64,000 bases of DNA from Termitidicoccus mucosus. GTDB lineage: Bacteria; Verrucomicrobiota; Verrucomicrobiia; Opitutales; Opitutaceae. The stretch's first letter is position 1; each line of letters opens with the position of its first letter. Of the stretch, positions 1-9,199 are shown one piece after another. A program made the position numbers and the translations under genes. The notes beneath the pieces are model-generated. The model saw nothing but the letters and a program-made list of their open reading frames with translations, was not told where the DNA came from and did not search any database. The DNA lies in NCBI RefSeq assembly GCF_038725785.1, contig NZ_CP109796.1, positions 6,138,501 through 6,202,500 on the forward strand, written 5' to 3'.

Positions 1-459
1 ATACGCCGAGGCGTCCACCTTCGCGCGCGTGCGCGGGTCGGGCTCGAATTTTTCCGGGCGCGCCGCCGCCTTGTATTTTGGCGGGAAAACCCGGTAGGCG
101 ACCCATGCCGGGTTCCGCCGCTGCTCGTCGTAGCCCGCGAGGTAGCCCTTGTTTTCCAGGAACACCAGCTTCTCCCGCGCCGCGGGCGTGCCGCCCAGCA
201 CCATCGCGTCCGCCTCGATGGCCGCGCCGGGCTCGACGACCTTGCCGCGGGTGAGCGGGATTTTGTCGGCGATGATGTCCAGCCAGAACACCAGCTCGCG
301 GGGCGCGGAGCGGTTTTCGCGCGCGAGGTCGATGGCGTCGAGCGTGACCGCCTCGATTTTCTCCCGCGTCTCCGGCGGCGCGAAGTGATGCCAGGTAAAA
401 ATCCCCGCGCCCGCCGCCAGCAGGAACACGCCGCACCCCAGCAGGCGGCGCAGATTCAT
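1..459 (-). CDS. DNA/RNA non-specific endonuclease, N-terminal part
   Basis: The gene runs off the left edge, so only its first 153 codons are visible. It starts at an ATG at 459 and opens with a membrane anchor or signal segment (MNLRRLLGCGVFLLAAGAG). Further in are NKGYLAGYDEQRRNPAWVAY and an EKFEPDPRT motif. That spacing, with a substrate-facing NPAWVAY followed by a F-x-x-D-P-R-T segment, is typical of the N-terminal half of secreted or membrane-anchored NUC-family nucleases. The catalytic His region (DRGH) would lie past the edge and is not seen. The likely role is degradation of extracellular or periplasmic nucleic acid. It lies 120 bases downstream of the thioesterase gene on the same strand. 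Confidence 0.75.
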   Translation of the reverse strand, partial: MNLRRLLGCGVFLLAAGAGIFTWHHFAPPETREKIEAVTLDAIDLARENRSAPRELVFWLDIIADKIPLTRGKVVEPGAAIEADAMVLGGTPAAREKLVFLENKGYLAGYDEQRRNPAWVAYRVFPPKYKAAARPEKFEPDPRTRAKVDASAY

Positions 460-579
460 CTTGAGAGGATTTTTTCTTTGTTTTGACCGGGCCATGCGGA
501 GGCGGGGAGATGCGCAACAGGAAAGCCCCCGCGCCTCATCGCGCAAGCCATCTTGAACAGCGCGGCGGCATTCCCGCTC

Positions 580-1311
580 CTACAACAGCGCCATGCCTTG
601 CGCGAACACCTCGCCGCCGCCTTCCACGCTGAAGGGCACGCTGCCGCCGCCCTGCTTTTCCAGGCGCACCGTGACGCGCGGCGCATCCGGCGGGATTTCC
701 CTCGCGAACCTGACCCGCACCGCTTTCACGAGCGTGGGGAACCCCGCGCGGGCCAGCGCGGTTTGCAGGAAATCGAAATACGCCGTGTTGTTCACGTGGT
801 TGTTGGCATCGACATCGGAATAGCGCACCGACACCTCCACCGCCGCCGCGTCCGCGCCCGGCGGCGGCAGCGCGAGCCGTTCCAGTTCCGGTTCGAAAAT
901 CCCGCCGTCGCCGTCCTGCGGAAACACCTCCAGGATATCCCCGGGCACCCGCACAAGCGCCTTGCTTTTCAGATTCACATAAAGCCACAACGACGAGCCC
1001 GACGCCACCGGCGCGTCACCGCAAAACACGCGGAATTCACGGTAGCCGCGAAACCCGCGAATCCCCGACGACCACGTCTCCACGCGCAGCGCGTCCTCGT
1101 AGCGCGGATGGCGCGCCACCGACACCGCGATGCGGTTCAGCACCCACGATTCGCCCCGCGTCTCCTTCGCCCGCGTGCCCGCGTCGAACAGGTTGGCGTG
1201 CCTGATCGCGCCCTCCTGCAACAGCCTGAAAAGCCCCGGCAGCGACAGCACCTCGTTGCGGTCAACGTCGCCATAGGTCACGGTCGTGGAGAAAGTTAGT
1301 TTGGCCTCCAT
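580..1311 (-). CDS. acyl-ACP thioesterase family protein
   Basis: This 243-residue protein has two hot-dog folds in tandem, as expected for the acyl-ACP thioesterase family that releases fatty acids from acyl carrier protein in the cytosol. The N-terminal half has the tyrosine-glycine-aspartate start of the first fold (TYGDVDRNEVLSLPGLFRLL) and ESWVLNRIAV. The second half has RYSDVDANNHVNNTAYFDFL, which carries the conserved D-x-N-x-H-V-N-N catalytic strand. Length fits the family. It starts 18 bases after the DUF2851 gene, so the two are probably co-transcribed. The in vivo substrate chain length cannot be read from sequence. Confidence 0.85.
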   Translation of the reverse strand: MEAKLTFSTTVTYGDVDRNEVLSLPGLFRLLQEGAIRHANLFDAGTRAKETRGESWVLNRIAVSVARHPRYEDALRVETWSSGIRGFRGYREFRVFCGDAPVASGSSLWLYVNLKSKALVRVPGDILEVFPQDGDGGIFEPELERLALPPPGADAAAVEVSVRYSDVDANNHVNNTAYFDFLQTALARAGFPTLVKAVRVRFAREIPPDAPRVTVRLEKQGGGSVPFSVEGGGEVFAQGMALL

Positions 1312-1329
1312 ATCGTTAAAACACGACTT

Positions 1330-2799
1330 TCAAGCACGACACCGAGACCGGGCAACCTCGTTATTGCGTTCGTCGCGCGTTGCCGCGTCCTCGCTTGCCA
1401 GCATCCAGCCGAGCAAACCTTGCGCGATGCCGTGGCAGGCGGGCTGGTCGCGCGTGCCGGTCATCCGCAACCCCTTCAACAACGGCGCGACCTGCGCGGG
1501 CATGTCGCCCGTCCACCAATGCCGCCAGCAACGCTCCAGCCAGGCCGTGTCCGTGTCCGCCGCATCGCGTGTTGCGAGCAGCGGCAGGAATCCGTCGCAT
1601 ACGAGATTGTCCAGCCGCGTGCCGCCGATGGTGCCGCCGCAAATTTCGTCTTCCACGGAAGCGCGCAGCTTTCGCGCCTCGTTTGCCCGCCTCCAGTCGC
1701 GCGTGGACGGCTCGTCGGCACGGATGGCACACATAAAGGAGCGCGGGCATTCCTGCCCGCGTCTTTCACGGACATCGCGGGCAAGTTCCGAGCGAAGCGA
1801 GAAGCCTGCCATGCCCGCGCTCCTTTGATTGGCGAAGAGATGGGCGAGGCGGGCGGGCCAGTCCGGGTTCGCGGCGACCCATCGCGCATACTGGCGCAGC
1901 CGCGAGCGCGGGTGATTCGCCGGGCGCGCCCCCTGTTTGCTCCACGCGCCGCGAGCGGAAATTTCCGCGAAAACCGCATCGGCGAAGCCCTCGCCCGCGC
2001 TCCTTTCGCAAGCGGTGGCGGCAGCGGCGTTTTTCCGCCAGGCGTCGAGCGGCCATTCGGTGGCGACGGCGAGCATCGGGGCGCGGTTGGCACGGTAGCC
2101 GAGAATTTCCAGCGCCGCGTGATGGCAGGCCGCCTCCCAGCCGAGCCGCGCCACGCGCAGTTTGGCAAAATGCACCTTGCGCGCCCACCGTTCCGAGGAC
2201 AGCCGCCCCAACTCGGCGCGCAATTCGTCCTCCCTCATCGCGAGCAGTTCCTCGCGCGCCCGCGCCATCGGATGCCGCGCCAGCCGCTCCACTGCCGCAT
2301 CCGCCGCGTATTCCTCAAGGTCGTGCCAGAGCAGCGGCAGCAGCACCGCGACCGGAATCTCGCGTCCGCCCGCGCCCCGCGACGCGGCAGGGGTGTTCGC
2401 GTTGCCCGGAAAAAGGACGACGTGCAGCACGACGCCGTCATACGCCGGGTCGTCCGCATGGCGGTGCTTCGTCCAGTCCTCCGCGTGCAAATGCACCTCC
2501 ACGTCGCCGGTCACGGCTTCGCCGCCGATGCGCAGCCGCGCCTGTTTGAAATCCGGCCCGCCCAGCCGGTTCCACCGGCCCGGATGGAGCACCTTCACCG
2601 CGCGTCCGTCCGCAGCCGTGAGGCGCGTCGCGTCGAATTCTCCCCGAAACCAGATCTGCTGGAGCAGGATTTCGGGAAATGAAAAAGGACCGTAAACTCC
2701 TTGGATCTCCGCCACTTCATTTGCAAAGACAGCATGATTTCCGGTCGTTGGTTGCATGGGTTTTAATGCCATTGGAAGGAGGGTTTGTTTGCACTCCAT
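1330..2799 (-). CDS. DUF2851 family protein carrying an in-frame palindromic repeat
   Basis: The N-terminal half is typical of DUF2851: it recognises a GPFSFPEILLQQIWFRGEF segment, then a H-P-G-R-W-N-R-L-G-G-P-D-F core and the GDVEVHLHAEDW motif. Function of the family is unknown. The start is uncertain: codons at 2799, 2772 and 2757 are all possible. Residues around 325-355 (GMAGFSLRSELARDVRERRG and flanks) are encoded by a palindromic repeat at 1735-1826, so this part is an insertion relative to a normal DUF2851 protein, yet the frame stays open for all 489 residues. The MFS gene is divergent from it, with 121 bases between. Confidence 0.8.
   Translation of the reverse strand: MECKQTLLPMALKPMQPTTGNHAVFANEVAEIQGVYGPFSFPEILLQQIWFRGEFDATRLTAADGRAVKVLHPGRWNRLGGPDFKQARLRIGGEAVTGDVEVHLHAEDWTKHRHADDPAYDGVVLHVVLFPGNANTPAASRGAGGREIPVAVLLPLLWHDLEEYAADAAVERLARHPMARAREELLAMREDELRAELGRLSSERWARKVHFAKLRVARLGWEAACHHAALEILGYRANRAPMLAVATEWPLDAWRKNAAAATACERSAGEGFADAVFAEISARGAWSKQGARPANHPRSRLRQYARWVAANPDWPARLAHLFANQRSAGMAGFSLRSELARDVRERRGQECPRSFMCAIRADEPSTRDWRRANEARKLRASVEDEICGGTIGGTRLDNLVCDGFLPLLATRDAADTDTAWLERCWRHWWTGDMPAQVAPLLKGLRMTGTRDQPACHGIAQGLLGWMLASEDAATRDERNNEVARSRCRA
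1735..1826. repeat. 92-bp palindromic element inside the DUF2851 gene
   Basis: Perfect 16-bp inverted arms (aaaggagcgcgggcat and its complement) bound the element at 1735-1750 and 1811-1826. The interior has a second small hairpin (gcgggca/tgcccgc). The element lies inside an open coding frame and adds about 30 residues. A 13-bp fragment of the same arm (cccgcgctccttt) recurs near 1992-2006. Confidence 0.75.
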
Positions 2800-2920
2800 T
2801 TTTGGTTAAAATCTTTCGCAGTCGAGGCTGTTGTTTCCGGCATGGCGGTCCGGCCTCGCAACAAGGTTGACCGGCGCGGCGCATTCTGCGTGAACGCCGG
2901 GCCGCAAGCGGAAAACGACC

Positions 2921-4165
2921 ATGAGCCACCAGCCGACGACACCTGAAACCACTGCTTCCGCGACCTCCGGCGCGGCACGGCACCAACCCGAAGGGCTCAC
3001 GGCCGGGTTGGTGTTTCTCCTCGCGTTTGCCGCCGGGCTCGCGGTGGCGAACATCTATTACGCGCAGCCGCTGCTCAATTCCATCGCGGACTCCTACCGG
3101 GCCGGCGTGCCCGCGACCAGTGTCATCATCGTGGCCACGCAACTCGGCTATGCCAGCGGCTTGCTGCTCATCGTTCCGCTGGGCGACGCATTTGAGCGCA
3201 GGCGTCTGATCGTCGCGTGCGTCGCCTGCACCGCTGTCGCGCTGGTCGGCGCGGCGCTCGCGCCGACACTCCATGTGCTCGTGGCGCTCAACTATCTCGT
3301 GGGCCTCGCCAGCGTGTCGCCGCAATTGATCGTGCCGTTTGCCGCGACGCTCGCCGCCCCCGAACGCCGCGGACGTGTCGTGGGCACCGTGATGGGCGGG
3401 CTGCTGGTGGGCATCCTCGCGTCGCGCTCGCTGAGCGGTTTCATCGGGGCGCATCTCGGCTGGCAGGGGGTGTATTACATCGGCGCGGCGGCGATGCTGC
3501 TGCTCGCCGCCGGGTTGCGCTGGAAATTGCCCGCCCAGCGTCCGCAGCAGCCGGTGGCCTTGCCCGAGCTGCTGCGCTCGTTGTGGCCCATTCTCAAAGG
3601 CGAGCCGGTCCTGCAACGCCATCTGCTGGTCGGCGCGGCGGGCTTCGCGGCGTTCAGCGCGTTCTGGACCGCGCTTTCGTTTTACCTCGCGGCGCGGCCC
3701 GAGCATTACGGCAGCGAGGTGGCCGGGCTGTTCGGCCTCATCGGAGTCGCGGGGGCGCTGGCGGCGCCGATCGCGGGGCGCCTTTCAGACCGCCTCCCCG
3801 CGCGCGTGGTCAACGGAGTGTCGCTCGGGTTGATGGTGGTTTCGTTTGCCGTGATGGCGCTGGCGGACTGGTCGCTCGGCTGGCTCATCGCGGGGGTGTT
3901 TTTCATGGATGCCGGCGCGCAGGGAAACCAGATTTCCAACCAGAGCCGCATCTACGCGCTTTCCCCCGCGCTGCGCAACCGGATCAATGCGATTTACATG
4001 GTCGGATTTTTCGTGGGCGGCGCGGTCGGCTCGGTGCTCGGCTCGCGCGCGCTCCAGCACGGCGGCTGGACCGGCGTGTGCGCCACCGGCGCGGGGTTGT
4101 GCCTGCTGGGGCTGCTGGCGTTGTTCGTGCGCACCGGCAGGCGCAAGACGCAGGATGCCAGATGA
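2921..4165 (+). CDS. MFS transporter
   Basis: A 414-residue major facilitator with about twelve hydrophobic segments. The first helix is followed by ANIYYAQPLL, a signature of the YnfM/arabinose-efflux-like branch of MFS exporters. A cytoplasmic loop carries the G-D-x-F-E-R-R-R-L motif A around residue 90. A probable cytosolic N-terminal stretch of about 25 Ser/Thr/Ala-rich residues precedes the first helix. Substrate cannot be inferred. It is divergent from the DUF2851 gene and is followed by a GC-rich imperfect hairpin and T-run near 4177-4212 that may end its transcript. Confidence 0.85.
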   Translation: MSHQPTTPETTASATSGAARHQPEGLTAGLVFLLAFAAGLAVANIYYAQPLLNSIADSYRAGVPATSVIIVATQLGYASGLLLIVPLGDAFERRRLIVACVACTAVALVGAALAPTLHVLVALNYLVGLASVSPQLIVPFAATLAAPERRGRVVGTVMGGLLVGILASRSLSGFIGAHLGWQGVYYIGAAAMLLLAAGLRWKLPAQRPQQPVALPELLRSLWPILKGEPVLQRHLLVGAAGFAAFSAFWTALSFYLAARPEHYGSEVAGLFGLIGVAGALAAPIAGRLSDRLPARVVNGVSLGLMVVSFAVMALADWSLGWLIAGVFFMDAGAQGNQISNQSRIYALSPALRNRINAIYMVGFFVGGAVGSVLGSRALQHGGWTGVCATGAGLCLLGLLALFVRTGRRKTQDAR

Positions 4166-4268
4166 TTTTACATTTCGGCGCGGTCCCGCCGGCCGCCGGT
4201 TCCGCCTTTTTCAAATAAATCCTTGCCCAGCCTTGGGGAAATCACCTTAGTTCGACCCTTTATTTTCT

Positions 4269-4583
4269 ATGAAAGCCACCATCAAAACTCAGGGCCAGCA
4301 ATTCGCCGTCAGCGAAGGCGACATCCTGATCGTCAACCGCTATCCCAAGACCGAGGCCGGCAATACGGTTGAGATCAACGAAGTGCTGTCCGCCGGTGAA
4401 GGCGACGGTTTCCGCGTCGGCACGCCCTTCCTCCAGGGCGCCAGTGTCACGGCCAAGATTCTCGAAAACAAACGCGGTGAAAAAATCACCGTCTTCAAGA
4501 AAAGGAAACGCAAGGGTATGACGCGCAAGCAGGGCCACCGCCAGGAGCTCTCCGTCATCAAGATCGAATCCATCAAAGCATAA
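4269..4583 (+). CDS. rplU: 50S ribosomal protein L21
   Basis: L21 binds 23S rRNA in the large ribosomal subunit. The 104 residues match the family from start to end: [18 protein letters not shown] at the N-terminus, then [10 protein letters not shown], and the [19 protein letters not shown] segment typical of the C-terminal RNA-binding part. It is followed by rpmA after 12 bases, the usual rplU-rpmA operon. Confidence 0.97.
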   Translation: MKATIKTQGQQFAVSEGDILIVNRYPKTEAGNTVEINEVLSAGEGDGFRVGTPFLQGASVTAKILENKRGEKITVFKKRKRKGMTRKQGHRQELSVIKIESIKA

Positions 4584-4595
4584 GGAGAAACTGTC

Positions 4596-4847
4596 ATGGC
4601 GCACAAAAAAGGTCAGGGAACATCCAGCAACGGACGCGAGAGCCATTCAAAGCGTCTCGGGGTCAAAAAATTCGGCGGCCAGTCCGTGATCGCGGGCAAC
4701 ATACTCGTCCGCCAGCGCGGCTCGAAGCTGCACGCCGGCAAGAACGTCGGCATCGGTCGCGACTGGACGCTCTTCGCCCTCAAGGACGGAGTCGTCAAGT
4801 TCGACAAACCCCGCCGCAAGGTCGAGATCGTCGAGCCTGCGAAATAA
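4596..4847 (+). CDS. rpmA: 50S ribosomal protein L27
   Basis: L27 lies at the peptidyl-transferase centre. The 83-residue sequence opens [20 protein letters not shown] and continues with GVKKFGGQ and [19 protein letters not shown], all diagnostic. There is no N-terminal extension of the kind cleaved in Firmicutes. A good rho-independent terminator follows at 4886, closing the rplU-rpmA operon. Confidence 0.97.
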   Translation: MAHKKGQGTSSNGRESHSKRLGVKKFGGQSVIAGNILVRQRGSKLHAGKNVGIGRDWTLFALKDGVVKFDKPRRKVEIVEPAK

Positions 4848-4885
4848 GCACCGCCCGCGCGTTCAAAAACGCGGCGCAATTTTCC

Positions 4886-4916
4886 AACGCAGCCCGCCCG
4901 GGCTGCGTTTTTTTTT
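4886..4916 (+). terminator. rho-independent terminator of rplU-rpmA
   Basis: An 11-bp GC-rich stem (aacgcagcccg / cgggctgcgtt) with a 3-base loop is followed by a run of nine T. It sits 39 bases after the rpmA stop codon. Confidence 0.9.
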
Positions 4917-4997
4917 GCGCGCTTGGCGGCGGTCCAAAACAACGGGCAACCACTAAAGGCTTCCTCATGCGCGGCCTCCGTGCTCAACTGTCGCGCC

Positions 4998-5669
4998 GTG
5001 AGAATCCTCGTTGTTGAAGATGACGCCAGAATCGCCTCGTTTGTGGTCAAGGGACTCAAACAGGAAGGCTATGCGGCCGACCACGCGCCGGACGGCGACA
5101 CGGCGCTCGCGCTGGCCTCGACCACGACCTACGACGCGGCGGTCGTCGATGTGATGCTGCCGGGCTTGGACGGGCTGAGCCTCGTGCGGCGGCTGCGCGC
5201 GCAGGGCGCGGGGCTGCCGGTGTTGTTTCTGAGCGCGCGTTCGAGCGTGGAGGATCGCGTGAAGGGATTGCAGGCGGGCGGCGACGATTACCTGACGAAG
5301 CCGTTTGCCTTCGCGGAGCTGTCGGCCCGGCTGCAGGCGCTCATCCGGCGCGCGACGCGCGTCCCGGAGGCGACGCGGCTGGCGGTGGGCGACGTGGCGA
5401 TGGACCTGGTGACCCGCGCGGTCACGGTCGCGGGCGCGCCGGTGGAGTTGCAGCCGCGGGAGTTTGCGCTGCTGGAATATCTTTTGCGGCATCCGGGGAG
5501 GCCGGTGACGAAAACGATGATCCTGGAGCACGTATGGGATTACAGTTTTGACCCGCAGACGAATGTGGTCGATGTGCTCATGCACCGGTTGCGCGCAAAG
5601 GTGGACCCGGACAAGTCGCGCATCGAAACCGTGCGCGGGGTGGGGTATGTTTTCAAGGCGCCAAAATAA
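4998..5669 (+). CDS. OmpR/CusR-type response regulator
   Basis: A two-domain transcription regulator. The receiver domain begins [11 protein letters not shown], has the phosphoacceptor Asp in [10 protein letters not shown] and the switch lysine in DYLTKPF. The winged-helix output domain has [35 protein letters not shown] and the terminal RGVGYVF. I place the start at the GTG at 4998, because the receiver fold begins with its next residue; an ATG at 4923 would add 25 unrelated residues. It is paired with the sensor kinase at 5823, and the two are separated by a long palindrome at 5700-5798. The layout resembles CusRS-like systems for metals or envelope stress, but the signal is unknown. Confidence 0.9.
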   Translation: MRILVVEDDARIASFVVKGLKQEGYAADHAPDGDTALALASTTTYDAAVVDVMLPGLDGLSLVRRLRAQGAGLPVLFLSARSSVEDRVKGLQAGGDDYLTKPFAFAELSARLQALIRRATRVPEATRLAVGDVAMDLVTRAVTVAGAPVELQPREFALLEYLLRHPGRPVTKTMILEHVWDYSFDPQTNVVDVLMHRLRAKVDPDKSRIETVRGVGYVFKAPK

Positions 5670-5699
5670 AGCCAGGCCAAGGAGAATATCCGCAATGAC

Positions 5700-5798
5700 C
5701 TCTTTCTTCTTTCCTCTTTCTCTTTCCTCTTTCTCCCCTTGGGAAGGCAGAAATGCCTTGGAGAGAAAGAGGAAAGAGAAAGAGGAAAGAAGAAAGAG
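5700..5798. repeat. polypyrimidine/polypurine palindrome, copy 1
   Basis: Perfect 36-bp inverted arms at 5700-5735 (all C/T) and 5763-5798 (all A/G) flank a 27-base loop. It lies between the response regulator and its kinase, so a transcript crossing it would form a very stable hairpin. Five related copies occur in this window (15576, 34351, 36304, 38320, 43060). Confidence 0.9.
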
Positions 5799-5822
5799 GG
5801 GGAGAGCGGGGGAGGGGAATCC

Positions 5823-7259
5823 ATGAGCGCCGGCGGTTTCACCCGCTGGCGGCGGTCCCTCGCGGTGCGCCTCAGCGTGTGGTTCGCGCTGCTGTTCGCG
5901 GTCGGGTTCACGGCGATTTTCGGATTGTTGTACTGGCTGCTCGGACAGCAGCTCGAGGCCCGCGAGCACGAGGCGCTGCGGATGCGTTTGCAGCAATACG
6001 CCGACATTTACGAGGCGCGCGGGCTGCGCGGTTTGCAGGAGCGGGTGTATGAGGACAGCCACACGCCGCACGTGCGCTCGCTCTTCATCCGGCTGATCGG
6101 CTCGCTCGGCGTGGTGTGGGTCAATGTGCCGCAGGGCTGGATCGAGCAGGATGCGCAACGCATCCAGGTGCCCGACGGCTGGGGCGGCTGGCAGGAGCGG
6201 CAGGTCTTCACCTGGCGCGTGCCGCTGGACGAGCAGGAGGACCTTGCCGTGCTCTCCACCGTGCTGCACAACGGCCTGCTGCTCCAGGTGGCGCGCAGCA
6301 CGGACAACCGCACCGCGTTGCTGGAGCCGCTGCGGCGGACGTTCATCTGGGTGGGCGGGTCGGTGGTGCTGGTGGGCTTCGCGGTCGGCATGCTCGCGGC
6401 ACGGCGCGCCACGCGGCCGATCCAGAATGTCGCCGACGCCGCGCGGCGCATCGTAAGCACCGGCGCGCTCGATGTGCGCGTGCCGCAGCCACGGAGCGAC
6501 GACGAGCTGGCGGAGCTGGTGCGCTGTTTCAACGCCATGCTGGAAAAAAACGCCGGGCTGCTGCGCGCGATGCGCGAGGCGCTGGACAATGTCGCGCACG
6601 ACCTGCGCACGCCGCTCACCAGCATGCGCGGCTCGGCGGAGCTGGCGCTGGCGCGCGGCGACGACACCGCGATGCGCGACGCGCTGGCCGACAACGTGGA
6701 GCGGGCCGACGAGGTGCTGCGGCTGCTGCGCGCGCTGATGGAGATTTCCGAGGCGGAGGCGGGCATGCTGAAGCTCGACCGGGAGCCATGCGACCTCGGG
6801 GCGCTGGCGGGCGCGGCGGCGGAGCTTTATTCGGACGTGGCGGAGGAAAAGCAAATCGCCCTCACGGTCGTCCCGGCGCCGGAGCCGGTGATTGTATCCG
6901 GCGACCCGATACGACTGCGCCAGGTGGCGGCGAACCTGATCGACAACGCGCTCAAATACACGCCGGGCGGCGGGCGCGTGACGGTGAGCGTGGGCAGGAC
7001 CGCCGACGGCGGCGCGGGGGCGGACGGCGGCCCGCGCGCATTGCTGGCCGTGAGCGACAACGGCCCCGGCGTGCCGGAGGCGGAGCAGGCGCGGATTTGG
7101 GAGCGGCTTTACCGCGCCGACCAGAGCCGCTCGCAAAGCGGGCTGGGGCTGGGGTTGAGCCTGGTGCGCGCCTTCGTCGAGGCGCATGGCGGCGCGGCGC
7201 GCGTGCGCAACGCGCCCGGCGGCGGGGCGGTGTTCGAGGTGGAATTGCCGTTGGAGTGA
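5823..7259 (+). CDS. sensor histidine kinase
   Basis: A 478-residue membrane kinase that should phosphorylate the regulator at 4998. Two membrane helices flank a periplasmic sensor of about 130 residues. A HAMP segment follows (RRATRPIQNVADAARRI). The phosphoacceptor helix is DNVAHDLRTPLTSMRG. The ATP-binding domain shows N box NLIDNALKYTPGGG, G1 DNGPGVPEAE and G2 SGLGLGLSLV. The start at 5823 is chosen because it is preceded by a purine-rich Shine-Dalgarno stretch (gggggagggg); an upstream ATG would translate the palindrome. Confidence 0.92.
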   Translation: MSAGGFTRWRRSLAVRLSVWFALLFAVGFTAIFGLLYWLLGQQLEAREHEALRMRLQQYADIYEARGLRGLQERVYEDSHTPHVRSLFIRLIGSLGVVWVNVPQGWIEQDAQRIQVPDGWGGWQERQVFTWRVPLDEQEDLAVLSTVLHNGLLLQVARSTDNRTALLEPLRRTFIWVGGSVVLVGFAVGMLAARRATRPIQNVADAARRIVSTGALDVRVPQPRSDDELAELVRCFNAMLEKNAGLLRAMREALDNVAHDLRTPLTSMRGSAELALARGDDTAMRDALADNVERADEVLRLLRALMEISEAEAGMLKLDREPCDLGALAGAAAELYSDVAEEKQIALTVVPAPEPVIVSGDPIRLRQVAANLIDNALKYTPGGGRVTVSVGRTADGGAGADGGPRALLAVSDNGPGVPEAEQARIWERLYRADQSRSQSGLGLGLSLVRAFVEAHGGAARVRNAPGGGAVFEVELPLE

Positions 7260-7283
7260 GGGCGTCCCCGCCGCCGCTCCTTT

Positions 7284-8246
7284 TCATTTTTTGCGCAGGC
7301 GGTTTTTGATTTTGGCCAGGAGAATGACGAGGTGGCGCGCGCGCCAGTGGAGGGATTCGGGAATGAACTGGTGTTTCTTGATGTCGAGCGCCTGGTCGAC
7401 GAGGTAGTCGAAGTAGGCGGCGGGGGCGAAGTGGCGGGCGTAGGCTTCGGCGGCGGCCTGCGCGATCGCGGCGTGGCGGTGCTCGTTCGCGACGAGCAGG
7501 GCCTCGAGGCGGTGGATTTCGTTTTCCCGGAGGATGAGCGCGCATTCCGACCAGTCGGGACCGCGCGGGCGTATCCAGTCATCGGATATGATGACGGGGG
7601 CTACGCCGATGCGCATGGACTCGAAGAGGCGGATGCTGGCGCCGCCGCTGCCGCGCGGGCAGATGGCGAACTTGGAGGCTTCGAGCAGTTCGACGTAGTC
7701 GCGTTGTTTTGGGGCCTTGCCGGTGTTGTCGTGGGTGAAGGCGTTGTAGGACGACGTGTCGCGGACAAGGATGTCGGGGCGCGCGAAGGTCTGCCTGAAA
7801 ATGGCGGCGCGCACGGGATGGCAGTCGCGTCCGGCGAAGGAGGCGAGGTGGAGCTTGGGTTTTTCCCAGGCGCGGCCGGGATGGTTTTCGATGAAGGGAT
7901 TTTTGTAGTCGGGATGGTAGAGGGTGTAGGCGCCGGAGCGGTAGCGGCGGCGGGCGGGGAGCTTTTTGTGAGCGTTGGTGTAGATGCCGTGGAGGAGGGG
8001 AAGGAGCTGCCAGGCGTCGGAGAGGGCAAAGCATTTGCCCGGATGGCGGTTGACGACAGGGTGGCTTCGCAAGCTCGCATACCAGTTTTCGGGACGGAGA
8101 TTGCCGACAAAGATGATGTCGGCTTCGTCCGGGGATTCCACGAGGACGTGGCGGCGGCTCGAAAGCGGCCAGAGCGAGCGGAGGAGTTCCTCTTGATGGC
8201 GCCAGGCGTCCGGGCCGGTCTCGCAACTGGTGACATGAATCTTCAT
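7284..8246 (-). CDS. exostosin-family (GT47-like) glycosyltransferase
   Basis: The last gene of the exopolysaccharide locus, 320 residues. The C-terminal half has SKFAICPRGSGGASIRLFES followed by IGVAPVIISDDW, which is the nucleotide-sugar-binding signature of the exostosin/GT47 family. The N-terminal half has DEADIIFVG and a aromatic-rich YTLYHPDYKNPF segment. It overlaps the upstream GT2 gene by 4 bases (ATGA), so translation is probably coupled. It should act in the cytosol or at the inner membrane face, adding one sugar of the repeat unit; donor and acceptor are unknown. Confidence 0.8.
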   Translation of the reverse strand: MKIHVTSCETGPDAWRHQEELLRSLWPLSSRRHVLVESPDEADIIFVGNLRPENWYASLRSHPVVNRHPGKCFALSDAWQLLPLLHGIYTNAHKKLPARRRYRSGAYTLYHPDYKNPFIENHPGRAWEKPKLHLASFAGRDCHPVRAAIFRQTFARPDILVRDTSSYNAFTHDNTGKAPKQRDYVELLEASKFAICPRGSGGASIRLFESMRIGVAPVIISDDWIRPRGPDWSECALILRENEIHRLEALLVANEHRHAAIAQAAAEAYARHFAPAAYFDYLVDQALDIKKHQFIPESLHWRARHLVILLAKIKNRLRKK

Positions 8247-9133
8247 CGCACGGAGCGCAGGCGGGCGAGGGTGAGGGCGAGGTGGAGAAACGGGCGGGGA
8301 TCGAGGGGCGTGAGGCGGCAGGCGCGGACCAGGAGCCGGAGGCTTTGGCCGGGGTCGGTGGCGCGGAGAAGGCGAGCCTGGTTTCGCAGCGCATGCGCCA
8401 GGCGCCGCCGGCGTTCACGGGCGGGAATTTGCGGGAGCGCGCAGTGTTTTTCGTAGAAAGCCACCTCCTGCTGCGCCCAGAGCAGGGTGCGGGCCATCGT
8501 GCTGGCGGAATGCCTGGCGTAATGGCAGGTGAGGCGGCCGGTGTCGGCGAAGCGCGCGCCGGCGAGGGCGCAGCGGAGCCAGTAGTCGCGATCCTCGCCG
8601 ATGCGGAAGGAGGCGTCGAAGGGGCCGACGCGGGATGCAAGCCCGCGGGTGAGGGTGACGGCGGAACTGTTGATGATGCAACTGGCGGCGAAGAGCGCGG
8701 CGACCGGATCGGCGAGAAGCGCGGCGGATGGCGCGTGGGTTTCGAGGGGAAGATTTTTTTCGAGGTCGATGGTTTGGATGCGGGCGATGGCCAGACCGGC
8801 GGGCGGAGCGGCGAGGGTTTGGCGGGCGGCGGCCAAGTGACCGGGGGCCCACCAATCGTCGGCGTCGAGGAAGGAAAGAAGATCTCCGCGGGCGAGTTCG
8901 AGGAGGCGGGTGCGGGTGGCGGCGACGCCGCGGTTTGCACCGTGGTTGTCGTAGCGGACGGGCTGGGCGACGGTGCGGGCGAAACCGGCCACAAGATCCT
9001 CGGCGCCATCGCGGGAGCCGTCCTCGACCACGATGAGCTCCCAATCGGGGTCGGTTTGGGTGCGCAGGGAGGCGAGCGCCGCGGGAAGGTGGCGGGCGGC
9101 GTTGTAGGCGGGAATGAGGACGGAATGGCGCAA
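8243..9133 (-). CDS. family 2 glycosyltransferase
   Basis: 296 residues with a GT-A fold at the N-terminus: SVLIPAYNAARHLPAALASL, the ELIVVEDGSRDG strand, and the metal-binding DADDWW motif near residue 95. The C-terminal third has RIGEDRDYWLRCALAG, matching the acceptor-side ED motif of GT2 enzymes, and then Arg-rich helices. It overlaps the downstream exostosin gene by 4 bases. The role is sugar addition to an undecaprenyl-linked precursor in the EPS pathway; sugar identity is unknown. Confidence 0.85.
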   Translation of the reverse strand: MRHSVLIPAYNAARHLPAALASLRTQTDPDWELIVVEDGSRDGAEDLVAGFARTVAQPVRYDNHGANRGVAATRTRLLELARGDLLSFLDADDWWAPGHLAAARQTLAAPPAGLAIARIQTIDLEKNLPLETHAPSAALLADPVAALFAASCIINSSAVTLTRGLASRVGPFDASFRIGEDRDYWLRCALAGARFADTGRLTCHYARHSASTMARTLLWAQQEVAFYEKHCALPQIPARERRRRLAHALRNQARLLRATDPGQSLRLLVRACRLTPLDPRPFLHLALTLARLRSVR

Positions 9134-9199
9134 GAGGAAAAAGGCTGAAGGCTGAGCGGCGCTGCCGCGCCTGATGTGTATCTGGTTTTTTGATACTTG

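Noticed and set aside
4923-4997. Upstream ATG start of the response regulator
   Set aside because: The 25 added residues are not part of the receiver fold. The GTG at 4998 starts directly at the first strand.
5700-5798. CRISPR array or tandem repeat
   Set aside because: The polypurine tracts are single inverted pairs and have no regular spacers. No CRISPR array or cas gene was seen in the window.
4965-7187. 740-codon open frame on the minus strand
   Set aside because: It is antisense to the response regulator and kinase, Arg/His/Ala-rich, and has no domain pattern.
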